From Bradyrhizobium erythrophlei (lineage in GTDB: Bacteria; Pseudomonadota; Alphaproteobacteria; Rhizobiales; Xanthobacteraceae): 64,000 bases of DNA. The first letter of the stretch is position 1. Every line of letters starts with the position of its first letter. A model generated the notes under the pieces. That model saw nothing but the letters and a program-made list of their open reading frames with translations, was not told the DNA's origin and made no database searches. Shown piece after piece: positions 32,593-40,777 of the stretch. The DNA lies in the NCBI GenBank assembly GCA_900129675.1, contig FSRD01000001.1, positions 6,933,501-6,997,500 on the forward strand. Reading direction: 5' to 3'. Position numbers and translations under genes: made by a program.

Positions 32593-33042
32593 CCAATTGA
32601 TCCGATTCAAGTCACGCGATGCAAAATCCCCGAAAATAGCGAAATCTCGCCTCTAACTGCGCAAGTTGGGCTAGCTGAGGCGCATATAATCCTCGACGAA
32701 GCGCTGACGAGACACGCCGCAGAGGCAGACGACGACCAGGACAAAATCGCAAGTGCGCGAGAGCTGGCGCTGCTTCTGACCGCTACCGGTAGGAAATCGG
32801 AAGCAGCAGAATTGGCAAGGAGTTCGTCGCGCGCTGCCGAAATGCAGTTACCGCAACATGTCCCACAAGGTAATGGTTACGCTAGGCCAAAATGGCCAGT
32901 ACGAAATGCAGAGGGAGCATCCTGCCGGCCTACGCGATTTCATCACCTCATTAACGCAGATAAGGTTTTCGGTATACCGAAGGGAACTCGGATCGGCGGA
33001 CGGCGTAAGGTTATGTTTGCGGCGCCTGATAGTTCGCCGTGA
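32593..33042 (+). pseudogene. C-terminal remnant of a helical (TPR-like?) protein
   Basis: The frame is open from 32593 without a good start. It reads LTAQVGLAEAHIILDEALTR, HAAEADDDQDKIASARELAL, LLTATGRKSEAAELARSSSR, which has the alternation of a tetratricopeptide-like hairpin as in adenylate-cyclase/TPR proteins. Beyond about 32850 the residues look random to the stop at 33042. Probably the end of a gene interrupted upstream by the IS1634 insertion. Confidence 0.4.
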
Positions 33043-34714
33043 GCTCATAGCGAGGCTTTCGATTGGTCTCCGGCGTGTCGCTCGCCAGGATCACGAACAC
33101 ATGAAAGCCCGTGGCGCCTGCGACCGCGTCGACGCTCCTGCCTTGCTCGCCCTTCGCGAAGGCTCTTGTGCCTAGCCTGGTTCCCGACGAATCGAGAAGC
33201 TCGAGCGTGAGCCGGGTTGAGGGGGCAAAATCCCGCTCATCGAAGTTGAGGGCGCCCCGGATCGGCGTGCCCGCCTCGCAGAACAGGCGCGCGATCTCCA
33301 CCGCTTCTCCTGGTGTCGCTGGCTTGATGTCGAGGTCCTGCGCGCCCTCAAACATCTGCGTGACGCCGTGCTTCCGGCTGGGGGCAGCGCGCCCAAGGCC
33401 CGGGCGCGAATAGCAGACGTATCCGCTGCCATTCGTGTTCGGCGGGATCCTGATCGTCGCTTGTCCGACGCCGTTGGTCCGAACGTCTGCGCCATGTCCG
33501 ACGTAGTCATGTAGCTCGACATTCGCGCCGAAACCGGTGAACACCGTGATCGTGCGCGCGTCCGGGTTGTTATTGAGGCCCACAAGGAGGTGGGCGCCCC
33601 CCAACCGCTCATAGGCGAAGACATCGAAGTCCTTGAACCGCTGCAGCGTGTCGCCATCCGCGACATGCTCGTGGACAAACAAGAGCTTGTCGATCTCGGG
33701 CTTCAGCCCGAAGCAGAACTCGTCGGTGCTGTAGTCCTTGTAGAAGACGCAAGGATAGCCTTCCGAAGTCAGGATATAGGCATAGGCCAGCATCTTGTTC
33801 TGGAACACGGGTTCGCTGCGGTCGGTGTCGTGATTCTCAACGAATGTTACAGCCTGGAAGGGCGTGCTTCCGACCAGTCCGGCATGGTCCAGCATCGCCA
33901 TATTGAACGGCCGGCTGTTGCACATGTTGGCGAGGGTGAAGCGCAGCGAGAAATCGAAGGCGGTGGCCCGTCCTTGCATCTGCCGGAAAATCCAGTCCTG
34001 GACCTTGGGGACGTTGCCGTCGAAATATTCCGCGACCGCGAATTTTCCCGCCATGGACTTGCTGTTCAGGAAACGCAGGAGGAAGTCGCTCGACTGCCCC
34101 TTCGCGTCGTCGATACGATAGCCTTGCAGGTCGAGGCTCCGTGTGAGCCAATCGGCGCTGTCGATCAACCGTCCGGCGAGCGAGCCGCGTGGATGGCCTC
34201 CATTGATCGGCGCGAGATCGGAACCGAACGAGAAATCCGGTCCCGGAACGTTCGGATCTTGAGGAACGTTCGGGTGGAAGTCGTCGGGCTCCTTCGGGAA
34301 ACGCCCGCCTCCTACAACGCCATCGGCATCGGCGTAACGGAAGGTGAATCCCCCGGGTCCGCTGCCGCCGCCGCGCTGGTTCTCGACCATGTCGACATAG
34401 ACGTCGAGGCCGTTGGCCCGCATCATAGCGACGCAACGGGTCAGTTGCTCGCGCGTTCCGTAGCGGGTGGCTATGCTTCCCATCTGGTTCTTCGAGCCGA
34501 GATCGTAGTCGTCGAACACGTCGTACCCGACCGACGCCTTGCCGCTCGCACCCTTCGTCACAGGCGGCAGCCAGATCGCCGTGAACCCGGCTCTACTGAA
34601 ACTGGCGGCCTGTGCGGCGAGGTGGTCCCACCACGAACCTGTGAGTCCGCCCTCGGGGGGTAGGGGCACCCCGGTGGTGCCCAGCTGATAGAACCCTTGC
34701 AGAAGAACACCCAT
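33011..34714 (-). CDS. GH13 alpha-amylase-like glycosidase
   Basis: ATG 34714 follows GGAGG. The 567-residue protein has no signal peptide, so it is cytoplasmic. GH13 conserved regions are present: region I area ANGLDVYVDMVENQ, region II LDLQGYRIDDAKG (nucleophile D), region III KFAVAEYFDGN (acid/base E) and region IV FQAVTFVENHDTDRS (third D). A C-terminal beta domain (TITVFTGFGANVELHDYVGH) is followed by a 110-residue extra domain with EAVEIARLFCEAGTPIRGAL. All catalytic residues are kept. It may act on intracellular alpha-glucans. The neighbouring propeller gene (34899) has the same orientation. Confidence 0.92.
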   Translation of the reverse strand: MGVLLQGFYQLGTTGVPLPPEGGLTGSWWDHLAAQAASFSRAGFTAIWLPPVTKGASGKASVGYDVFDDYDLGSKNQMGSIATRYGTREQLTRCVAMMRANGLDVYVDMVENQRGGGSGPGGFTFRYADADGVVGGGRFPKEPDDFHPNVPQDPNVPGPDFSFGSDLAPINGGHPRGSLAGRLIDSADWLTRSLDLQGYRIDDAKGQSSDFLLRFLNSKSMAGKFAVAEYFDGNVPKVQDWIFRQMQGRATAFDFSLRFTLANMCNSRPFNMAMLDHAGLVGSTPFQAVTFVENHDTDRSEPVFQNKMLAYAYILTSEGYPCVFYKDYSTDEFCFGLKPEIDKLLFVHEHVADGDTLQRFKDFDVFAYERLGGAHLLVGLNNNPDARTITVFTGFGANVELHDYVGHGADVRTNGVGQATIRIPPNTNGSGYVCYSRPGLGRAAPSRKHGVTQMFEGAQDLDIKPATPGEAVEIARLFCEAGTPIRGALNFDERDFAPSTRLTLELLDSSGTRLGTRAFAKGEQGRSVDAVAGATGFHVFVILASDTPETNRKPRYELTANYQAPQT

Positions 34715-34898
34715 GGGCTGCCTCCATCCGCCGTCTTTCCCAAACGGAGCCGGTCAGCTTTGAAGCTCGACGGCTTTATCCCTTGGGCACGCACGGCTTC
34801 GGGACAAAAACCAAGACGCTCGCGGGCAGCCGTTACAAAGACATTGGCAAAATAAACAGATGGGCAACATTAGCATGACCTCGATCCATCGCGCCGGA

Positions 34899-36812
34899 TC
34901 ACGGGTTCAGCATGTACATGTCCACGCGGCCATCATAGGTCGGAACGAACAGCCGTCCGTCAGCCACGACTGGCGTACAGAATTTGGAGTGGTTGAACGT
35001 CACGCCGGCCCGGTGGCTATCCCAGAGCAGTTTCAGTTTTGGCGTCTGCGGATCAATCGGCGTGGGATCCATCGTCGTCGCGTCATAGGCCCTGGCAATC
35101 CCCTCTACGACGCCGTGGTTGGCGTCGCCGTCGACCGGCGCGAGAGCCCAGACGATGCCCGTGCCGGGCGCCTGCCCGTTCGACGAGACGGCCAACATCC
35201 CGCCGGGCATGCCTCCGATGCCGGTCGGACTGAAAGCCAGCGCTGCCGACGCCACTTCCGCCCCCTTGGCGAAGAAGCCGACGGCGCCTGTCTGGAGGTT
35301 GAGGGTCCAGGCTCGCAGCGACTCATTCTCGCCCCAAGTGAAGATCATCGGCCCCTTGGAGCCGTTCCAGAAGACGGGAGAGCCATGCAGATGATGCGTC
35401 TTGCTCGGGTTGCGGGTTGGGCTGCCTAGCGGGAAGTCGATGTTGCCCGTTACTGGCAGTCCGATGCCGTTGTAGGTCACGTAGATCGGCGGCGATTTCA
35501 GCATGCTCATGTCGGCGATCTTCTTGCCGAGATTTGCGCGGTCGAGCACATAGAGGATGCCGTCCTTGCCGCTGGCGAGGAGCAGGTCGCTTCCCGGCGG
35601 CAGTACCGGCGCGGCCGACCCGAAGTCCTGGTCCCGATAGTCGTAGTTCGGCATGGTGCTCCGGTCGCTGTCGCGGAACGGAATGAACCAGTCGTCGAGC
35701 GTGAGCGCGGCGCCATTCGCACCTTTCTCATATCTGAGGCGCACGACGGCCTCAGCGAAATCCGTGATGCCGTTGAAATCGTGGACCCCCGTCGGGTGCA
35801 GCCGGACATAGCCGCCGTTGGCCGTAATCGCGTAGATGTGGCCGCTCTCGTCCGCCGCAGGCCCCTGCGAGGCGTGCCACATGCCGCCCCCGAAACTGCT
35901 GGGAGTCGAGACCCAGGCGGCGGTCTGCTTGAAGGTGTCGACATCGAAGGCGACCATCCAGCCGTGCGGCGCCCCGGGGTTCTCGCCTCCCGTCGTCGCG
36001 AAGAACAGCGTCTTGTGCTGACCCCTCAACGGCACGAGCAGGAGGGCGGCACGCTGCTTCTGATCCGGGTGAAGCATCACGGGTCGTCCGTGCGCGTCGA
36101 TCTGGGTGCCGAGGCTCGCTACGACCGGCTCAGGCGTGCCTATCTCCGTCATCGTGGATAAATCGATGCGATGCGCGAAAAGGGCCGGCTTACCGTTCGG
36201 CTGCACCATCCAATTCACGCAATACATCCGGTTCGCGTCGAGGTCGATCACCGGCGTGCTCAGGATGCCCCAGGCGATGTTGATGCCCCAGCCGTCAATT
36301 GTCGTGGAACGGTGCCCTTGGCCGGGAACCTCCGGCGGCACGAAGGGCGCACCGAGCTGCGGCGTCTTCCACACACCGTTGCCATCAACGTCGAACGCCC
36401 AGACATGGTTGCCCATGGAGGCGACGAACAGGACGTCGTGCGGCCTGCCATCCGGCATGGTGACGTTAGGCGCGTAAAGCGGCTGAGCTTCGATGCGCGG
36501 ATCGTCATCGACGGCGAAGCTGCGCACGCGCGTCAGGCCCTTGGCGGCAACAGCGGCAGGCGTCAGCACTGTTTCGGTCATGTCTGCGCCGGTCCGGCCG
36601 TTGTCGTATGACCGCGTGAGGACAGCGGTTCCTGCCGTCGCCTGCATGCCGACAAATAGACTGTCCAGGCTGAGTAGGATCGCGATAGCGAATAGCCAAC
36701 CCCGATTGGCTCGTACGCCCTGCAGCCGGAGGACGACGCAAGCAAGACAGACAACGCCCTTCCAGATTTCCGACTTCCAGATCGCATCGCGGTTGAGGTT
36801 GTTGGTCGTCAT
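34899..36812 (-). CDS. Exported PQQ-type beta-propeller protein
   Basis: ATG 36812 follows AGGAG; a longer frame from 36911 is unlikely. The 637-residue protein has an N-terminal membrane segment/signal (GWLFAIAILLSLDSLFVGMQ) and then repeated propeller blades: VLFVASMGNHVWAFDVDGNG, GILSTPVIDLDANRMYCVNW, KTLFFATTGGENPGAPHGWM, DLLLASGKDGILYVLDRANL, CTPVVADGRLFVPTYDGRVD. These resemble PQQ-binding-like quinoprotein repeats, but the PQQ ligands and catalytic Asp of alcohol dehydrogenases are not evident. Role unknown. The 184 bp to the amylase hold no gene. Confidence 0.87.
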   Translation of the reverse strand: MTTNNLNRDAIWKSEIWKGVVCLACVVLRLQGVRANRGWLFAIAILLSLDSLFVGMQATAGTAVLTRSYDNGRTGADMTETVLTPAAVAAKGLTRVRSFAVDDDPRIEAQPLYAPNVTMPDGRPHDVLFVASMGNHVWAFDVDGNGVWKTPQLGAPFVPPEVPGQGHRSTTIDGWGINIAWGILSTPVIDLDANRMYCVNWMVQPNGKPALFAHRIDLSTMTEIGTPEPVVASLGTQIDAHGRPVMLHPDQKQRAALLLVPLRGQHKTLFFATTGGENPGAPHGWMVAFDVDTFKQTAAWVSTPSSFGGGMWHASQGPAADESGHIYAITANGGYVRLHPTGVHDFNGITDFAEAVVRLRYEKGANGAALTLDDWFIPFRDSDRSTMPNYDYRDQDFGSAAPVLPPGSDLLLASGKDGILYVLDRANLGKKIADMSMLKSPPIYVTYNGIGLPVTGNIDFPLGSPTRNPSKTHHLHGSPVFWNGSKGPMIFTWGENESLRAWTLNLQTGAVGFFAKGAEVASAALAFSPTGIGGMPGGMLAVSSNGQAPGTGIVWALAPVDGDANHGVVEGIARAYDATTMDPTPIDPQTPKLKLLWDSHRAGVTFNHSKFCTPVVADGRLFVPTYDGRVDMYMLNP

Positions 36813-37297
36813 GATCGTCTCCTGGATTATCTCGGCTTTAATGACGAAACCCGAAGTCAACGCGCTAGCTCTGTCCGCCCGAGGCTCTGACGAAACGCTC
36901 TCTCGCTCCAATGGGACGAGAGACCACGCCTCGAGCGCAGGTCTCTGCCATGGGCACTGCCCAAGTCACTCACTATCCGCGCCCCGGCCAGCCATGTGCA
37001 AACGCGCTTGCCGGGCCTCGAAATTTGTACGGGGCGCACTTTCTTCGTAGCAAGCAGAACGCCAGCACGCCGGTGGGGTGGTAATGGTTCGCCTCGGCTC
37101 GTTTTCGATTATTGCACGATTGGTCCCGCTCCGGAGTGATCTCGTTCACATTGCGACCCGCTCGCACCAAAAATATCCGATTAATGACAGGAAAAATCCC
37201 GAATCATGCCGGCGAGCCGACGGGCATAATTTCTGTGATCATACATGAAGGTCAGTTAGCGTGAGTAAGGCTTGATGACTCGGTGTTTTCGTACAGG
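36813..37297. other. Intergenic region before IS copy 2 (485 bp)
   Basis: No gene recognised. The left end is the promoter/5' region of the propeller gene. AT-rich text GATCATACATGAAGGTCAGT lies near 37235. The IS at 37298 begins after GTACAGG. Confidence 0.45.
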
Positions 37298-38390
37298 TGT
37301 GTGTACCGAAAACCCTATCCGGGTTTATCGAATGATAGAATCGGCTAATTTGGCGCGATGATCGCGCTGATCTGCTTCGTTCTGGCCGTGCTGGCCTCGC
37401 CATTCAAGTCGAACATCCGGCTTGAGGCGGAGAATGCAGTGCTTCGACATCAGCTGATCGTCGTGCGACGCAAGCTGAAAGGCCGGGCTCGCCCCACGAA
37501 CAACGACCGCTGGTTCTTCGTTCAGCTCTATCGCTGGTTCCCGTCGATCCTTCCGGTTCTCATGATTATTCGACCCGAAACGCTGGTGGGTTGGCATCGG
37601 GCCGGCTTTCGCCGCTATTGGCGTTGGAAATCGTGTCGGCGGGGAGGGCGACCGCAGATCGAGACAGAATTGCGGGCGCTGATCCGGCAGATGAGCACAG
37701 AGAATTTGCTTTGGGGTGCGCCGCGCATCCACGGCGAACTGCTCAAGCTCGGGTTTAGCGTCGCTCAATCAAGTGTCGCCAAGTATATGGTCAAGCGACG
37801 CGGGCCTCCAAGTCAGGAATGGCGGACCTTTCTGCGAAACCACGCGCCGGACATCGCCGCCATGGATTTGTTCGTAGTACCGACCATTGGCTTTAAGCTG
37901 CTGTATGGCGTCGTCATCATCCGGCTTGATCGCAGAGATCTCGTCTGGATCGGCGTCACAACCAACCCGACGGCGGAGTGGGTTGCACGTCAGATCACCG
38001 AGGCTTTTCCTTGGGATGGCGCTCCGCGCTATATGATCCGAGATCGAGATCGAATCTACGGCACTGTCGTCACGCGCCGACTGCGTGCCATGGGTATCCG
38101 AGACAAGCCAATTGCACCGGCCTCGCCTTGGCAGAACTGCTTTGCCGAACGGCTGATCGGATCGATCCGGCGCGAGTGTTTGGACCACATCATTGTCCTG
38201 GACGAGGAACATCTGCGTCGGATTCTGAAAAACTATGCGGACTATTACAACGGCGCGAGAACGCATCGGTCATTGAACAAAGATGCGCCTGTCTCTCGCC
38301 AGGTTCAGCGATCCGGCGTCATAAATTCGCGCGCCATACTGGGCGGACTTCATCGTCAATACGTTCGGATTTAGATTTTCGGTACACACA
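37298..38390 (+). mobile_element. IS element, 1093 bp, rve-type (copy 2 of 26857)
   Basis: Same perfect 15-bp terminal repeats and length as 26857-27949, in the same orientation. The few differences by eye include CTT/GTG at an early Val codon and a GCG/ACG change near residue 206. Right of it lies a fragment of another IS, so no target duplication is preserved. Confidence 0.93.
37358..38374 (+). CDS. Transposase with integrase (rve) core, 338 aa (copy 2)
   Basis: Differs from the 26917 product at only a few residues (for example V/L at 34, P/L at 47, S/R at 134 and V/F at 185). All motifs of the rve core are kept, so it is probably functional. High identity of the two copies points to recent transposition. 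Confidence 0.93.
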   Translation: MIALICFVLAVLASPFKSNIRLEAENAVLRHQLIVVRRKLKGRARPTNNDRWFFVQLYRWFPSILPVLMIIRPETLVGWHRAGFRRYWRWKSCRRGGRPQIETELRALIRQMSTENLLWGAPRIHGELLKLGFSVAQSSVAKYMVKRRGPPSQEWRTFLRNHAPDIAAMDLFVVPTIGFKLLYGVVIIRLDRRDLVWIGVTTNPTAEWVARQITEAFPWDGAPRYMIRDRDRIYGTVVTRRLRAMGIRDKPIAPASPWQNCFAERLIGSIRRECLDHIIVLDEEHLRRILKNYADYYNGARTHRSLNKDAPVSRQVQRSGVINSRAILGGLHRQYVRI

Positions 38391-38604
38391 GGCATGGCCG
38401 GCGACATATTCTGTGGTTTGGCGTCACAGCGCATCCAACCGCAGAATGGATCGCAAATCAGGTCACGGAAGCATGCGGGTGGGAACAGGCTCCTTGCTAT
38501 CTCATTCGTGACCGGGACGGGGCCTATGGTGAGGTCTTTATCCGCAGACTCCGATCGATAGGCATTCGCGACCGGCCAACATCGCCGCGTTCCCCGTGGC
38601 AGAA
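38391..38604 (+). mobile_element. Internal fragment of the 28674-type IS
   Basis: Matches codons about 190-262 of the 28737 transposase (GHGRRHILWFGVTAHPTAEW through RDRPTSPRSPWQN) with few changes. Both ends of that IS are missing; the left side is cut by IS copy 2, the right side abuts the recombinase region. Inactive. Confidence 0.85.
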
Positions 38605-38626
38605 CGCTTGCGCTGCATATTGCACC

Positions 38627-40286
38627 TCATGAGCTGATTGAGTTGCGACCCATGGCGGAAGCCATTGAGTTTGCGCGAGTTTTGCGCTGATAATGGTATT
38701 TTATCGGTGTATTTGGGCCGGGCTGCTCGAACAAGGTTTCTCCTCTGTCGTTGTAGCGGTGCGATCTTAGCAGACCGGCACGTCGCCAAGTTTTAGCCGT
38801 TGCCGCGGAGATACCCAGACGCTTTGCGATTTCAGCTAAAGTGAGCATGCCGCGTGCCCGGAGCCTGGAGTAACGAGCCTCCAGATCGTAGTTGGATCTG
38901 ATTCGAGCGACCATTGTACGGTTGAAGCGCTTCCCCTCACCGGAGATCATACCCTTGCTATTGAGGAGATCTGCAATCTCGCCTTCGGTGTGGTCGTCAA
39001 GAAGCCGATTAATCTCTGTAACAACAGTTTCCGGCGTTTGTCGCAACATCCAAGATGACTTTGGCAGCGGCAGCGTCAGCGTGTGGGTTGCGCCTCCTTT
39101 AAAGCGTAGCTGAGCGCGGACCTCATTACTTTTAAGCAGGGTCACATCGGCGATCAGAAGTCGTGCCATCCGTTTACGCTCCCGTTGTGGCGTGTGCGAG
39201 TCGTTCCACAATCGAGGAAAGTCTGTTGCCAGAGCTATAATAGCGGCTCGCTGCTCGTCGGTAAGTCCTGCACGATCGCTCTGTCGCTGCTTCTCATAGC
39301 GCTCTTTGGCATCAGCGAGCGCACGCAAAGCCTGGTTCCACTCCGCCTCGAGCGTATCGGCGACTAACCTGTTGCCAGGATCAACGTGCATGAAGCGTCG
39401 ACGCGCCTGATCCGATTGATAACGGGCTCGCTCAACTTCGTGTGAGCGCAGTCGCTCGGTCTCGTCGCAGCGACTTTCGAGCTCGGTTTGCACAGCGAGG
39501 GCCACCTCAAGCGTCAGCGGCGTGACTGTATCAACGAGCAGCTTGCCGATGGCATCATCAAGGGCGCTCCCGGGAATCTGCTGGCACACGGGTTTGCCGC
39601 GTTGGATGCGGCGAGCCTGGTACAAGTAATCGGGCACTGTGCGTAGACTGCGCTGATGATACCGTACGGTCATTCGCTCTCCACACTGTGCACAGACCGC
39701 CAGACCTTGCAGCAAGGCAGGACCTTCGCGCGGCGGGCCTTTCTCTCGTTGCGTGCCCAGAGCCTGAGCGTTATCACGCAGACGTTGGACATTCTGCTCG
39801 AACCGATCCCAGGTTATATAGCCCTCATGCGCGTCTCGAATCAGCGCAGTCCACTCCTCGGGCGCGACTTTGACGAGGGTTTGATGGCCGTCGGGATGGA
39901 GGCGTGTATGCGTGCGACCAAAGCAGAAGGCACCGGCATAGCGCGGATGATGCAAGATCCAAAGGACACGGGAATGCTGGAGCTCATTCCACATGACGTC
40001 GCCTTTGTTCGGTCCATGTGCGACGCGCCGCGGGAACTTCAACCCTTGCTCTCGAAACTCTTTTACGGTTGCAACCGCGGAGCCGGTCCGACGAAAGGCG
40101 CTAAACAACTGATGAACGCTTGTCTGGATACTGGTGTCGGGGTCCAAGCGCACGTGCCCGTCGGCATCGTAGACAAAGCCAATCGGCAGCCGCATCTCCA
40201 GTTCCCCTCGGCGTGCCTTGTTGATGATACCGCCACGAAGCCGCGCGCGTATCACGTGTAGTTCCGCCTCACTCATCGTACCCTTC
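38627..40286 (-). pseudogene. Large serine recombinase A, C-terminal part (gene split by insertion)
   Basis: Reads from the insertion point (GTMSEAELHVIRARLRGGII) through the recombinase domain (PRYAGAFCFGRTHTRLHPDG), a zinc ribbon (LLQGLAVCAQCGERM), a coiled coil and a C-terminal HTH (MLTLAEIAKRLGISAATAKT). The N-terminal catalytic part is at 42861-43285, ending DRLLLGL. In intact relatives, such as 61007-61948, the sequence runs unbroken into GTMSEAEL. The two halves fit with codon accuracy when the 2577-bp insert is removed. In its present state the gene cannot make a whole protein. Confidence 0.9.
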
Positions 40287-40374
40287 GAACCCACGACATA
40301 CTGCCCAGCAACAGCCGCTTGAAGTCGTTGTCCAGTATCCACATCACCCGCGCACCGGCGAGCGCCTCACGGTT

Positions 40375-40767
40375 GTGCGTCATCTCGTTTACGCCGGCAT
40401 CGCGCATTTTGTCGTCGAACTGCCGGATGGCGGCCGGCTCCTGCTGCCGGCGTGGATGACCGAAACCGGCGCGGCGACACCGCCTATCGTGGCCACCCCG
40501 CAGCTTTCCCTTACTTGCTTGAGGGAGCTGCGCCGGCTCGTCGACCTGCAGGACGTATCCTTGTCGCCAGCGAATGAAGCGATTCGCAACGATGGAGGCG
40601 ATGATGGAACAGCGTGCCCAGGAACGGCAACTGGATCTTCTCATGCTGGCGGCCGACGACGTCGCGCCGCCTCTGTTCGACCTGGCGACTCGCGCGCAGA
40701 TCGTAACCCTGCTCAAAGTTCTTCTGAGCGATCGCCTCGCGCTGGTCAGTACGCCGACGGAGACTGA
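40375..40767 (+). CDS. DUF5372-like protein of the recombinase element
   Basis: The frame is open from the insertion edge; coding begins perhaps upstream of GTG 40375 (QYPHHPRTGERLTVVRHL precedes). Core: YAGIAHFVVELPDGGRLLLP, AWMTETGAATPPIVATPQLS and LTCLRELRRLVDLQ. It resembles the small proteins encoded next to recombinases at 44259 and 61945. The last 65 codons overlap the next gene in another frame and are low complexity, so the true end may be nearer 40600 in relatives. Role unknown; perhaps an accessory factor of recombination. Confidence 0.6.
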   Translation: MRHLVYAGIAHFVVELPDGGRLLLPAWMTETGAATPPIVATPQLSLTCLRELRRLVDLQDVSLSPANEAIRNDGGDDGTACPGTATGSSHAGGRRRRAASVRPGDSRADRNPAQSSSERSPRAGQYADGD

Positions 40768-40777
40768 CGATGACTAA
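40604..40777 (+). CDS. Small protein preceding the recombinase (57 aa)
   Basis: ATG 40604 (or 40601) follows GGAGG. The product is helical and acidic at the end: MEQRAQERQLDLLMLAADDV, APPLFDLATRAQIVTLLKVL, LSDRLALVSTPTETDDD. The stop overlaps the recombinase start by 8 bases (40770-40777), as in the cassette at 61941-61948. Similar in place to the gene at 43287. Probably translated together with the recombinase; function unknown. Confidence 0.65.
   Translation: MEQRAQERQLDLLMLAADDVAPPLFDLATRAQIVTLLKVLLSDRLALVSTPTETDDD

Noticed and set aside
33590..34663. Plus-strand frame of 357 codons
   Set aside because: Antisense shadow of the GH13 gene; no family motif and no ribosome site.
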